This document shows, in pieces, positions 31,138 to 41,500 of a stretch of 64,000 bases of DNA (within the stretch, counting starts at the first letter, position 1; every line of letters starts with the position of its first letter). Source of the DNA: Tricholoma matsutake (taxonomy: Eukaryota > Basidiomycota > Agaricomycetes > Agaricales > Tricholomataceae); contig AP026538.1 of NCBI GenBank assembly GCA_026075535.2, forward strand, positions 7,750,001-7,814,000. The letters are read 5' to 3'. The position numbers were made by a program, and so were the translations under genes. The notes below the pieces were generated by a model. That model was given only the letters and a program-made list of their open reading frames with translations, ran no database searches and was not told the origin of the DNA.

Positions 31138-31837
31138 TGATCCTAGAGGCCGCTTTGGAATCCAACCAGACACTGCAGGTGATGATAGCTGGAGATTGTT
31201 GGGTCGATGCGGATTCTGCGGGAGGGGAAATGGATAGGACTTGGCTTCAGCTTGTAAGAAGCTGCACCCTTCACCTCATCTGGTGTCCTAATTTCAAGTT
31301 GAAGGTCTGGAGGTAGGAGCGGGAAAGTGCAGGTAAATGCGGGGAGGAGTACGGGGGGACTTAGGTTAAGTTCAGATGAGACTAGAACTTCAGAGGGAGA
31401 CTAGAGGTTGAGTCAAATGGAGTTCAGACTCTTAGAGGACAGAGGTTGGAGTAGAAGGAGGGTTTAGATTGGCAGGGTAAAGTCGAGTCTATGTCAATAT
31501 ATGAACTGAGGAATACAAGGCAAAACTAGCTAAACTTAAATACTAGAGTCCAGAATAAAAGTGGGATGGAAACAGGAACTGCGGCAGTGTCTCGACTGTG
31601 TAGATAAATTACCTAGCGGAGGCCACACAGGAATCCATAGTTGAATTTGCAAAACTAGACAGCAGCCTTGGGAAGGCAGCCATGGGTGCTGTACAAGGCA
31701 GCCTGGTGCACAGCAGTGTGGGCAGTGCAAGGTGGCCAGGAACGAAATTGGGAGGAGTAGACAAATGTCAGGTTAGACGTGCAGGAAAGAGTCAGACAGA
31801 ATGTGGGTTCCGATCAGGCGAGGAACGGTTCTTGACA
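31138..31837 (-). repeat. Gypsy-4 5' LTR (700 bp)
   Basis: Partner of 24084-24793. The sequence inside it (minus strand GTATATACAAACTCACAC) does not start with the usual TGG of a tRNA primer site. Confidence 0.93.
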
Positions 31838-31842
31838 GCTTC
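31838..31842. repeat. Target duplication, right (Gypsy-4)
   Basis: GCTTC, partner of 24079-24083. Confidence 0.9.
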
Positions 31843-32086
31843 TCATTGCGCAAATACTGCCATAGTCTGTACAAGGCCTGCAATGCTCGCTTCAATGTGC
31901 TGGAGGTGGTCCTCATTGTCTGTTTCCATGGGAAGGTTGGTAGTTGGCGGAAGAGTCAAGTGGAGGGATGATAGCAAAGCTTTCCAAAGTCACAAAGCAG
32001 GTGCAAAAATGTGCAAAATCTTTGTAAACTAAGTCGCTGGCTGTGGTAACCTACTACCTTCAGTCCACTAAAGAGAGAGTTTTCTT
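31843..32086 (-). pseudogene. Gypsy-3 leader and gag start
   Basis: Minus-strand ATG at 31929 opens METDNEDHLQHIEASIAGLVQTMAVFAQ and reaches a TGA at the Gypsy-4 insertion point; beyond Gypsy-4 the frame continues EADHKEPQVLLS. Upstream lies a 157-nt leader to the 5' LTR with no TGG-type primer site. Confidence 0.8.
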
Positions 32087-32720
32087 CTGTAATGGCAACC
32101 TTACAATCAGAGTCCTAAGAACTTGATACTTGCAAGGGAAAACCAAAGTTTAGATTCAATAACTATTGAACAAGGAAAAGACCCATACCTTGCAAGGGAA
32201 AACCAAAGAGAGAACTCTAAGGAGTCCAGTGCAAGGCTGAAGTATATATATGGAAGGCATGTGACATTCTAAAATACTTGGAGCCCCTTCCATCCTAGCA
32301 CTAATTCAGATCCAGGGTCGTGTTCCCATTTGGGGAGATGGCCATCAATCAGTGATAGTGTCTGCATCAGGCCATACTCGGTAAGTGGTGGCATCAGGCC
32401 ATGATTGGTAATGGGCATGCGAAGACATCCTTGATCATTTCCACAGGCACAATGATTGCGCAACTGGTTTGCACAAATGCACAAACTGCGACAACAGTTT
32501 GTGCAGGGGTATTGACTATGAGAATGGCGAGAGTACAATAGGGGCTGATGGATCGACATATTGGAATGTTTGTAGATGGTTGGCGCAAAAGGCGCCTTGT
32601 TGTGCAAAAGGCGCTTTGTTGCATGAAAGGCACTTTGTTGCACGAACGTTTGTGGGTGTGTGGAAACATTCGCAAATGTGCACCAACCATTGTAGGGGCT
32701 TGTAAGGTGTTCCCCTTACA
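32087..32720 (-). repeat. Gypsy-3 5' LTR (634 bp)
   Basis: Plus-strand ends TGTAATGGCAACC and GTTCCCCTTACA. Flanked outside by the CTCAC duplication at 32721-32725. Confidence 0.92.
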
Positions 32721-32766
32721 CTCACCCTTCACCCAATTTTAAATTGTGTGGTAAAAGGGGTCAATG

Positions 32767-32771
32767 GTTCT
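32767..32771. repeat. Target duplication, left (TRIM)
   Basis: GTTCT, identical to 33292-33296. Confidence 0.9.
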
Positions 32772-32788
32772 TGTTAAACAGAAAAGAT

Positions 32789-32861
32789 GACCAGACTGGG
32801 GATTGAACCCAGGCCCTCCTGGACATATACCAGATGCTCTGACCAACTGAGCTATCAGGTC
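32789..32861 (-). tRNA. tRNA-like cloverleaf in the TRIM 3' LTR
   Basis: On the minus strand it folds as a full cloverleaf: 7-bp acceptor with one U-U mismatch, D stem GCTC/GAGC, anticodon stem TCTGG/CCAGG with loop TATATGT, variable loop of 5 and T stem CTGGG/CCCAG with loop TTCAATC. The A box (TAGCTCAGTTGG) and B box (GGTTCAATCC) are intact. A discriminator-like A, then TC and a TTTT terminator follow, 10 nt before the LTR end. Position 33 is A instead of the invariant U, so it is probably not a working tRNA, though it may be a Pol III promoter. Confidence 0.65.
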
Positions 32862-33055
32862 TTATAGGGTTCAACAGAACAAGGATACCATATAACCAGA
32901 CATGGATTGCTACAACTATCACATCACTTGTGTGTGTGTGTGCAAACTATGGTCTGTTAAGCACTGATTAAGCAGTGACAGATTATATAATCCAACACAC
33001 CCCCTTAATCTGGCATATCTAAATCTGCTTAGGTAATCTGGCTGACAAAGCGCCA

Positions 33056-33067
33056 GGGCCCATAACC
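33056..33067 (-). promoter_or_regulatory. TRIM primer-binding site (initiator tRNA-Met half)
   Basis: GGTTATGGGCCC directly follows the 5' LTR. Its complement GGGCCCATAACC matches the anticodon arm of eukaryotic initiator tRNA-Met (anticodon CAU), the priming used by Drosophila copia. Confidence 0.75.
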
Positions 33068-33084
33068 TGTTAAACAGAAAAGAT

Positions 33085-33157
33085 GACCAGACTGGGGATT
33101 GAACCCAGGCCCTCCTGGACATATACCAGATGCTCTGACCAACTGAGCTATCAGGTC
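33085..33157 (-). tRNA. tRNA-like cloverleaf in the TRIM 5' LTR
   Basis: Second copy, same fold and boxes as 32789-32861; here a Pol III start would lie inside the 5' LTR, upstream of the primer site. Confidence 0.65.
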
Positions 33158-34693
33158 TTATAGGGTTCAACAGAACAAGGATACCATATAACCAGACACG
33201 GATTGCTACAACTATCACATCACTCGTGTGTGTGTGCAAACTATGGTCTGTTAAGCACTGATTAAGCAGTGACAGATTATATAATCCAACAGTTCTTTGA
33301 TCAATGCAATTGGCATAGGCTCCATCAAGCTAGTGGTTGGCAAAGGCTCACACTTGACCCTCAAGAATGTCCTCTTTATTCCTTCTGCTACTGTTTGTCT
33401 AATCTCTATTGCCTGTATCACTGATTCCACCAGCTGTGATGTCTCTTTCTCTTTCTCTTCTGTACACACTCTGGAGCTATCGTGGCATCAGGATCTCGTA
33501 CCACCTCTCAAAATTTATACTGACTCGACTGTTCTCAAGTTCAGGTTGAGCACTCCTTTTTTGGCCATCGCATCCCAAATCTTGACACTTGGCATCATCA
33601 TTTGGACATCCCAATTACCAAGCTATCTATGATATGGCTACCAAAGGCTTAGCTGAAGGTATGCCTATCAACCTATCCCTCTCACCCCCAAAATGTGAAC
33701 ATTGCATTCTTGAAAAGCAGGTCAAAACACCTGTTCCTCGAGTTCAGGTGGGGGAGAGGTTGAAGCAGAAGCTAGGGATTGTGTATGTGGACCTGACTTG
33801 GCCTGAGGAAGTTGTTTCAGCAGTGAAGAATCTCTATCTCATGAATATTGTTGATGATTACTCAAACCATCCATGGACATTCCCTATAGCACTGAAATCT
33901 GATGTGTTACCTGTTCTTCAGGCTTGGGCAAAGCATGTTGAGCATGAGAATGGTATCCCCATAGGTACCATTTGTATTGATGGTGGTGAATTGGATTCTA
34001 AGGCCATGTGTAAATGGTGTGATGACAATGGTTACACCTTACAAATGATGGCCCCCTACACCTCTGCTCAAAATGGGCATGTAGAGTGCATGCATCTTAC
34101 CATCATGAACTGCATGTGGGCCATGCAGTCTCAAACTGAGCTTCCCTAACTGTTGGGATGAGTTAGCAATGACTGCAAGTTACTTGTCCACCCAAACACC
34201 CTCTCGCTCAACTGGCCACACCCCCTTATGAGCTTTGGCATGATCAGAAGCTGGATCTCTCCCACCTTCATGAGATCAGATGCAAAGCTTTTGTGCTGAT
34301 TGATTCTGAATAAGAACAACCCCAAGATTTATCCCCATTCTTTTGAATGTGTTCTTGTGGGTTATTCACCTGATTCCAAGGCATACTGCCTTTATCACTG
34401 TCCTTCTCACAAAATTATCCAGTAGTATCATGTTTGTTTTATTGAACATCTCGATGAAGTTCCTAAATTCCCTCTTTTCCTGGTTGTATCATCAATAATG
34501 TTGCCTCTGCCCCACTCCATCTCTCTCCACTACTCCCAGCCCTTCTATCTGCACACACAAATCTGCTTCCATTGAGGAAGAACTCGACATGGATGCTCCT
34601 ATTCCTTCCCCCTCATTCAACCCTGCTGCACCTCTAGTTGAACCTATTGCTCCTTCACCAGATGCAGCCTTGTCTTGCCATTCATCACACATA

Positions 34694-35014
34694 GGGAACT
34701 GCATGGGTTTTACCCACGGGTTTCCCACGCTTTTATTTCCTAATTTGTTCAATGAGCTTTGCATGAAAAATCATAAAAAAAAGATTTTCTGGAAGCTTTT
34801 TGTTGGCTCTTTGTGATCTAATACATAAAACAATATTTGGGTGACATCTGTCATGTGACAAGGTTGAAAATAAATTATTTTGTCCCTTGTATCACAAGCA
34901 TCCATTGAATAGCTATCAGAAAATCATTTTTTCATGAGTTTTCATGCAAAACTCATTGAATAAATTAGGAAATAAAAGTGTGGGAAACCCGCGGGTAAAA
35001 CCCGTGCAGTTCCA
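34694..35014. mobile_element. 321-bp MITE with long terminal inverted repeats
   Basis: Left GGGAACTGCATGGGTTTTACC and the complement of the right TGGAACTGCACGGGTTTTACC continue as near-matching arms of roughly 80-95 bp (ATTTCCTAATTTRTTCAATGAG...). Both ends abut TA (34692-34693, 35015-35016), which suits a TA-target family such as Tc1/mariner, but the outermost base of the arms differs. It lies inside Copia-1 between integrase and RT. Confidence 0.85.
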
Positions 35015-35016
35015 TA

Positions 35017-36862
35017 ATCACACATTCCTGTCCCCAGTGAGAAGTGGGCCCTGAATGAGGGTATACAGTTTGCCTCCAGCATTGCTAAGGCAGTTGCCAA
35101 GTTGCATGCTTCTGCTACTTGGGTCTCAGAGCACCATGCTGCTTCCTGCATATTGAAAGAGCAGTGCACTGTTGGACGTGATGAGTGTCGCGCTGCAACT
35201 TTGGAGCTTTGGTGCTCACTTGCAGATCCTCACCCTGATGACTCTGTCCCAGCCACCTCATCACTTGAGGAGGAGTTTTTGCTATTGAACAAAGCTTTTG
35301 CTGCTTCTCTTGCCTCTCCTCTCATTGATGCAAATCATCCTGATGATCCTTGTACCCTTCATGAAGCTCTTTCTACCCCCAATGCAGACTCCTGGCATGT
35401 TGGTATTCAGGAGGAGCTTTCCAGCCTTTCAGCAATGGGTGTTTACAAACTAGTCCCTCATAGCTCTGTCCCCAGCAGTTGTAAAGTCCTTCATGGAAAA
35501 TGAGTTTTCCACTTAAAGTGTGATGGGGCTGGGAATGCTGTTCAGCATAAAGCTCACCTTGTGGCGAAAGGTTTCAAACAGGTCTTTGGTCAAGATTACA
35601 TTGAGACTACTTCTCCTACTGCTTGTATGGAGTCCATTCACCTTCTTCTCTGCCTTGCTGCTGTCAATGGCTGGAATGTTCATCAGGTCAATGTCAAGAC
35701 TGCTTTTCTCTATGGGCTTCTGCCTGCAAACAAAGTTGTCTTTATGGAGCAGCCTGAGGGTTTTGCAGAACCAGGAAAGGAGGACTGGGTTTGGGAGCTT
35801 CAATGGGGCCTTTATGGTATGAAGCAGAGTGGTCATATTTGGAATAAGACCATGCACACTGCTATGGTGTCCTGGGTATCAATGTCGCAAAGAGGGTATC
35901 CTTCTTGTTGCCATTCATTCTAATTGCCTCCAGCTCTGCTGCAGAGACTGCATCTTTCAAGGGCCAACTTTGTATGCTTTGGACCATTTCTGACTTGGGT
36001 GAAGCAGCTTTTTGTGTCAGCATTGCCATTTCCCATGATTGTGCTTCTCACACTATCTCCATTTCACATACTGCCCTCATTGATTGCATTATTGCAACTT
36101 TCAACCAGTCATCTGCTCACCCTGTTTCTATCCCAATGGATGACAACCTTAAGCTCCACCGCCCTACATCCAGTGAACCAGCATCCCCTGCTGAGTCTGC
36201 CCTGCCTTATCATTCTCTTGTTGGTTCCCTCATGTACCTTGCTGTTGGCATGCACCCCCAATATTGCCTATGCTGTGTCTAAGCTGACCCAATTTTTGGA
36301 TTGCTTCCATTTGTCCCATTGGACAGCTGCACTTCATGTTGTGCGCTACCTGCTTGGCACCCATACCCTTTCCCTCATCCTTGGTGGTGATGACATTGCT
36401 CTGGTTGGCTTCTCAGGCTCTTCCTATGCTGATTGTCCTGACACCCAATGCTCTTGCATGGGTTACTGTTACTCTCTTGGCAGTGCAGTGGTAACCTGGT
36501 CATTCCAGAAGCAAAAGACTGTCGCTTGCTCTACTACTGATGCCAAATATATTGCCTTGAGTGAGACCTCTCACAAAGCTATGTGGCTCTGTCAATTTCT
36601 TCATGAGCTTGGCCTTCTCTCTCCCACTCCATCTATCATTCTCTGCAACAATGATGGTGCTCGTGTCCTTGCCAATGATCCCTCCCACCATGCTCAGAGC
36701 AAGCACATTGAACTTCACTACCACTTCATTTGTGAATATGTGGAGGCTCTGGATATTGAGGTCCAATATGTCCCTACTATTGACAATCTTGCAGATGTCT
36801 TTACCAAGCCTTTGCCCCAGCCTGCTTTTGAATGCTTCTGTGGCTTCCTTGGCTTGCATTGA
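35017..36862 (+). pseudogene. Copia-1 reverse transcriptase and RNase H
   Basis: RT pieces: DSWHVGIQEELSSLSAMGVYKLVP (35390-35460), VAKGFKQVFGQDYIETTSPTA (35560-35625), VNVKTAFLYG, EQPEGFAEPGKEDWVWELQWGLYGMKQSG (35745-35830). The usual YVDD box is lost in a frame break near 35905. RNase H (36420-36862) shows the copia-type GSSYADCPDTQ, TDAKYIALSE, NDGARVLANDP, KHIELHYHFICEYV and IDNLADVFTKPLP, ending in a stop at 36862. At least three frame changes. Confidence 0.88.
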
Positions 36863-37163
36863 CTTGAGGTGTGTTCATGTGAGAAGGAGCATTTTCTGTT
36901 TTCTTATTTGTCATTGCTTCTGTTTACAAGTACTTTACACTCCACCACCTATTCCAGTTGGATTCCAGTTTGTCCAGCCAGAATTTCTGTAATTTCTGGA
37001 ATCCGGTGGAATTTTTTTTGTATGTAGTTCTCCCTATGCAGCACGATTCCAGTCAGAATAAGCATCAAATTTACACCTGGAATCCCTGGAATCTGACCAG
37101 ACTCATCACAACCAGACTAACCAGAATAACCAGAATGCACATGCTTTCCCAAATAAAACTTCG

Positions 37164-37245
37164 ATGTACAACAAGAATTGAACACTCGACCTTGGGTCTG
37201 CACACATAACAGTGCACTTAACCACTGAGCTACCAAGTAGTTATT
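37164..37245 (-). repeat. tRNA-like unit, copy d
   Basis: Minus strand: TTGGTAGCTCAGTGGTTAAG (A box region) and GTCGAGTGTTCAATTC (B box region). Acceptor arms do not pair well. Confidence 0.6.
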
Positions 37246-37509
37246 CCTCTACATACATCTAATACCTTTATTACCCAACCAAGGTGTGTAGTTAACTGCA
37301 GCCATTAATAGAATATGCATACATGCATTGCATGACACATGACATGTGACTGCCAGCTCACAACCACCACCACCACTGTCATCAATGCCATCTCCTCCTC
37401 TCCACTCTACCGCCACCACTGCATGCGCACCCACCACCATGCACCACCCCCAGCCTGACAAGTGGGGTGGATTGCAGGTGGAATGACAGACAACACACCT
37501 AGCACAGTG

Positions 37510-37700
37510 GGGTTGCATCCCCTCCCCCTCCCCCACACTTTGTGTGGGGAGGGATGTTTTTTGTACTTTTAATCATTTATTAGTATTGTGCCCCCCCTCC
37601 CCCATTTTGCATGTGGGAGGGAGGATTTTTTCTTTAAGTATGTAATCACAATCATCCCCACTCCCTCGCATTCAACGTGAGGGATGTGGTTAATTTAAAA
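37510..37700. repeat. Cluster of short GC hairpins
   Basis: CCTCCCCCACACTTTGTGTGGGGAGGG-type inverted repeat at 37525-37552, CCCTCCCCCATTTTGCATGTGGGAGGG at 37594-37620 and CTCGCATTCAACGTGAGGG at 37666-37684 (each described by its arms only). Similar hairpins lie at 7430-7560, 16855-16975 and 56065-56090. Confidence 0.75.
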
Positions 37701-37785
37701 AAATTGATCTTAATTACTTTGAAAAAAGTTAAGAGTTGTGAGTTTGAGTGTCATGAATAAACCTTATATTACTAACTAATAATTA

Positions 37786-37872
37786 TCCTGTGGCTCAACT
37801 GGTTAAGCTCACATATTTGGTTTGTCATGTGATCACTCTCATAAAGATGCCTTGAGTTCAATCCTTACTCTG
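37786..37872 (+). repeat. tRNA-like SINE head, copy c
   Basis: TGTGGCTCAACTGGTTAAGC (A box) and CTTGAGTTCAATCCT (B box), then TTTTGTAGGCAC; homologous to copies a and b. Confidence 0.65.
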
Positions 37873-38120
37873 CACAAATATATTTTGTAGGCACTTTGAC
37901 AACTTAAGACTTGAAATTTGACCATCCATTAGAGTATATACTCTAAGTTGAGCATCTGGAGTAACCAGAATTCTGTTGGAATAACTGGATTCTGGTCAGA
38001 ATAACTGGAATAACTGGAATCCGATTGGAATAGGTGGGGGAGGGTAAATTACAGCTATTTACCATACATCTTCATATTTATCTTTTCTCTTCCTCATCCC
38101 TATACTCTCTTCACAGTGAG

Positions 38121-38133
38121 GAGGAGTATTGAA
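38121..38133 (+). promoter_or_regulatory. Copia-1 polypurine tract and first bases of its 3' LTR
   Basis: GTGAGGAGGAG (from 38117) is followed by TATTG; across Copia-2 the sequence resumes GATATTAC at 49325, giving a TG-to-TA mutated LTR start. This is the same tract used by Copia-2 and Copia-4. Confidence 0.6.
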
Positions 38134-38493
38134 TGTAGAGAATTGATCCTAGATAAGAATAGACTCAGTCGATGTATAATTGACTATATACAAGCAAATA
38201 GTACCTAGATAAGAATAGACTATGGTACCATTAGTAATCTAGTATGTAAGGTTCTATGGAATGTTACTCACCTCAGTCAATGTGTAATTGACTGAGGTGT
38301 CTAACTAATATTGTAGGGTATATATACTAGAAGTCATAAAGGTAACCAGCAGAGAGTGAGTATAAAGGGAACATTCCAAAAGACTTGTTACTAATAGCTG
38401 ACATGCCATAAAGGGATGGTCAGAATGCCAACATGGGATCAATGACCATATCATCGGATACAATGATACCCATTCCCAGTGTACATCTCAACA
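38134..38493 (-). repeat. Copia-2 3' LTR (360 bp)
   Basis: TGTAGAGAATTGATCC...GTACATCTCAACA in plus orientation. It has a single ACATGCCATAAAGGGATGG unit where the partner LTR has three. Confidence 0.9.
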
Positions 38494-38534
38494 CTCCTCC
38501 TCACTGGGAACACTCCTCCTCACATGGAATTGGG

Positions 38535-41500
38535 TTAACATAGGCCCAAGAATGAGCATAGATATGTGAATTGTTTGACGTCTAGTGCTTTGGTGAATAA
38601 ATCCATGACATTATCCTTGGTATTGATATATTGGAGCTGTAAGGTGCTGGACTGAACTTGTTCCCAAAGGAAATGGTATTTGATATCGACGTGTTTAACC
38701 CTTGAGTGGAGCAAAGGGTCCTCAGACAGTGTCTTGGTAGCCATGTTATCGCAAAGAATGGTTGTGGGGGTGGACTGTGGGTATCCTATAGCATTTGGTA
38801 GAGCACATATCCAAGTACATTCCTTTGCAGCCTCAAATGCAGCAACATATTCCACTTCGCAAGAGGATACTGCGACAACTTTTTGTTTCCTGGCAGTCCA
38901 AGAAAGGGCTCCTGATCCGAGGTTGCAAGTATACCCTCCAACACTTCGATGTATATCAAGGCAATTGGCCCAATCAGAGTCGCTGAACACCAGGTAGAGC
39001 TTGAGATCACGGGTTCCCTTTAAATACTGGACTAGCCATGTTGCCGCACTCCAGTGGTCAAAAGAGTAACTGTCAAGGTATTGAGATAATTGTTGTACAG
39101 TGTATGCAATGTCAGGACATGTGGAAATGGCAAGGTAAAGAAGACACCTGATGAGGGAATAGTAAGGTAGTTTGTTGAGTTGTGACAGCTTGTCTGCAGA
39201 CATATTCTGTCAATTTGTACACCGTAATTTAATACTGGGCTCAAGAACAGATGTTGCGTCTTGTTGGCCAAATTGACCAACAATTTTATTGATGAGGGCA
39301 GTCTGTGAAAGCATGACCATGCACAGATGTCAATCCCAGGTAACTGCAATACTGACAATGAAGTGGGCAGTACCAAGCTCGGAGATTGTCCACACCTCCC
39401 ACATTTGGTTTTTAAAATGTTCATTTTTGTCCTTGGAATCAGCAATAGACAGATAATCATTGACATGTACCATGGTGATAATAATACCAGTGTCCAATTT
39501 CCTGTAATAAATGCAGGACTCGCAAGTAAGGCATGTAAACCCCCAGGTAATCATTTGAGCATTAAGAGTTTGATTCCATATCCTCCCGCTCTGCTTCATG
39601 CTGTATAACCCCTGCTGAAGCTGCCAGACCCAGTCTTCACAACCTGACTCTTCAAATCCTTTGGGTTGTTGCATGTACTGGACCTCATTGTCAGGGAGTA
39701 TCCCATAGAGGAAAGCAGTTTTGATGTCAATTTGTTGAGCATCCCATCCCAGAGAAGCGGCTATGTGAAGCAGGATCTGCCAAGATTCCATGCGTGCAGT
39801 AGGTGAGGATGTCTTTGTATAGTCCCTACCGTAAATTTGTTCAAAGCCCCAAAAAACGAGTTGAACTTTCCACCTTATGGCTTGACCACTTTCATTGCAT
39901 TTGATATGGAAAACTGGCTGGCCCCTACAAATTCATTTACCTTGAGGTACGTCACTCCTGGGAATAAGTTTATAGACTCCCATGTCCTTCAGGGACTTCA
40001 ATTCATCAAGATACCCTGCCTGCCATCATTCTGCATCCCCTGAATTCTTTGCCTCTTCCCAAGTTTTGGGTTCATTCTCAAATTGGAGTGACTTGGGATC
40101 AAAATCTGTCATCTCCAAAATTAAGGCTTGGAGTTGAAGCACCTGATCACCCAGGTTAAGGTTGTTGAATGATTGACGTAGTCCATCAATGATGTCATAA
40201 TCATGATCGACATCCCAATCATGATCGACGGTCGGTACATGATCATGATTTCCTGATCAGGTGGCAATAGTGGTGGCTCTGTGTTCGCAGTGGGCTTCTT
40301 TGATTTGGGTAGCACTGTTTTGAGATTCTTGAACAGCTGCTATTGTTCTGGTGATGTTTGGTCCTCCATTTGGATGTTTCTCAGTGGGGATAGATACCTG
40401 ATATGAGCAGCACGGAAGGGGGTCGGTAGTAATTATACCTCATTCCTCTCTGATGGAATCATTTGACTCGGTGGTGTTCAACGGGTGGAAGGATTCATCG
40501 TCCTCATTGTTGTTTGTGGGTAAAAGGGTGAAGCTGGGTTCATTCCAAATAGGTTCCTTAATGGTATTGTCCAAAGGTAGTGGTGTGGGTGGGACATGTC
40601 CATCGTGGCTTTCAAGGAAACAAATGTGATAAGAACTGTGGACTTTCCTTGTGGCCCTATTATAGCATCGGTAAGACTTGGACTTTGGGTCATATCCAAT
40701 GAGCACACATTCAATAGATCGCTCAAAAATCTTTGGGTTATCCTTCTTTGGGATGAGAACAAAGGTGCGGCAACCAATCTCGCACATATATGAATAATCA
40801 GGCTTGCATCCATGCCAGAGTTCCCAAGGTGTGCACCCTTGAAGTGATTGTGTAGTTGTTTTGGCATGTAAATGAGAAGCCATTAGATAAAATTCGTCCC
40901 AAAGGTTAGTCGGTAAACCCAAATAAATTCACATAGTGCAGGCCTTAGCCATAAGGGTACGATGCATGCATTCGACTCACCCAATATGGGCTGAAGTGTA
41001 CAGGGCCATAAAATGTTGTTCTGTTCCTCGTGTTTTAAGCCATGCTTCCATCTCGTGAGACTTTAATTCTCCATTGTCTGTGATGTAGATTCCGACTTTA
41101 AGTCCTGTTTCATTTTCCCAGGCTAATTCCCAAGCTTTCAGTTTGGGAAACGAGTCATCTTTGTTACAAAGTGGTATCAACCATGGAAAAGATGCATAAT
41201 TGTCGACGATATCCATAACATAAGAATTTCCAGTACAAGATTTGACTGCATGCAGACCTGATAAATCCACCCAAACTTTTTCCAACTTCCGTGTCACCTT
41301 ATGACCAATCCCCTCCTCATGGTTCTTTGGAACTGGTGTCTTTGTCTGTTTACCAAGGACACAAGATTCACATTTGGTTGGTCTAGATGTGGAGACAATG
41401 GGTGCATCTGTGAGTGTGCCCTTTTTGGCCATATCCCAAAGGGATTGATAATTTGCATGGCCAAGACAGTGGTGCCAGGTTTCCAGATCAGGGGACTTGT

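Larger units (their letters stand above)
24084..31837 (-). mobile_element. Gypsy-4: chromovirus carrying an antisense accessory gene
   Basis: Minus-strand Ty3/gypsy element inserted in Gypsy-3 gag with a perfect GCTTC duplication. LTRs are 24084-24793 (3') and 31138-31837 (5'). It encodes gag with an intact CCHC knuckle, protease, RT, RNase H, integrase and chromodomain, all on the minus strand, and an extra two-exon gene on the plus strand between the chromodomain end and the 3' LTR. Pol is interrupted mainly by TGA codons at Arg positions. It is the same family as Gypsy-6. Confidence 0.92.
18573..32720 (-). mobile_element. Gypsy-3: chromovirus with both LTRs, target duplication CTCAC
   Basis: Minus-strand Ty3/gypsy element flanked by CTCAC at 18568-18572 and 32721-32725. 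The 5' LTR is 32087-32720 and the 3' LTR 18573-19129. Gag begins at ATG 31929 and is interrupted after 29 codons by Gypsy-4. The order then is gag zinc knuckle, protease, RT, RNase H, integrase and chromodomain, ending next to the polypurine tract. It is dead because of in-frame TGA codons and frameshifts, but is better preserved than Gypsy-1 and Gypsy-2. Confidence 0.92.
32772..33291 (-). mobile_element. TRIM: 520-bp miniature LTR retrotransposon with tRNA-like LTRs
   Basis: Two LTRs of 226 and 224 bp (32772-32997 and 33068-33291; TGTTAAACA...ATCCAACA) flank a 70-bp interior and are bounded by a perfect GTTCT duplication. On the minus strand the interior starts GGTTATGGGCCC (primer site, 33067-33056) and ends TTAAGGGGGTG (polypurine tract, 33008-32998) directly before the 3' LTR. 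There is no coding capacity. Differences between the LTRs are few, mostly in a TG run, so the insertion is fairly young. Each LTR holds a 73-nt tRNA-like fold. It must be mobilised by another element; Copia-2 and Copia-3 use the same primer site. Confidence 0.92.
32726..34480 (+). pseudogene. Copia-1 protease C-terminus, GAG-pre-integrase and integrase
   Basis: Continues the protease frame from 18572 (LHPILNCVVKG...NAIGIGSIKLVVG, NVLFIPSATVC) across the TRIM at 32772-33291. The integrase zinc region is broken (CEHCILEKQVKTPVP at 33690-33740). The core shows VDLTWPEEVV (first Asp), DGGELDSKAMCKW (second Asp) and SAQNGHVECMHL (Glu). A stop at 34147-34149 and several frame changes follow. Non-functional. 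Confidence 0.85.
36938..38044. mobile_element. 1.1-kb TIR element with divergent tRNA-like units
   Basis: The ends CACTCCACCACCTATTCC and complement CCCTCCCCCACCTATTCC continue as imperfect inverted repeats rich in GGATTCCAG. TA borders both sides (36936-36937, 38045-38046) but a longer duplication is not clear. Inside: a minus-strand tRNA-like unit (37164-37245), GC hairpins, and a plus-strand tRNA-like unit (37786-37872), so the two point outwards. No protein is encoded. It sits between the Copia-1 RNase H and its polypurine tract. Confidence 0.75.

Noticed and set aside
32789..32861. A genuine host tRNA gene
   Set aside because: It sits at the same place in both LTRs of a mobile element, has an acceptor mismatch and A at position 33; called tRNA-like instead.
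36938..38044. hAT-type 8-bp duplication for this TIR element
   Set aside because: No matching 8-mers flank the inverted repeats; only TA is common to both sides.
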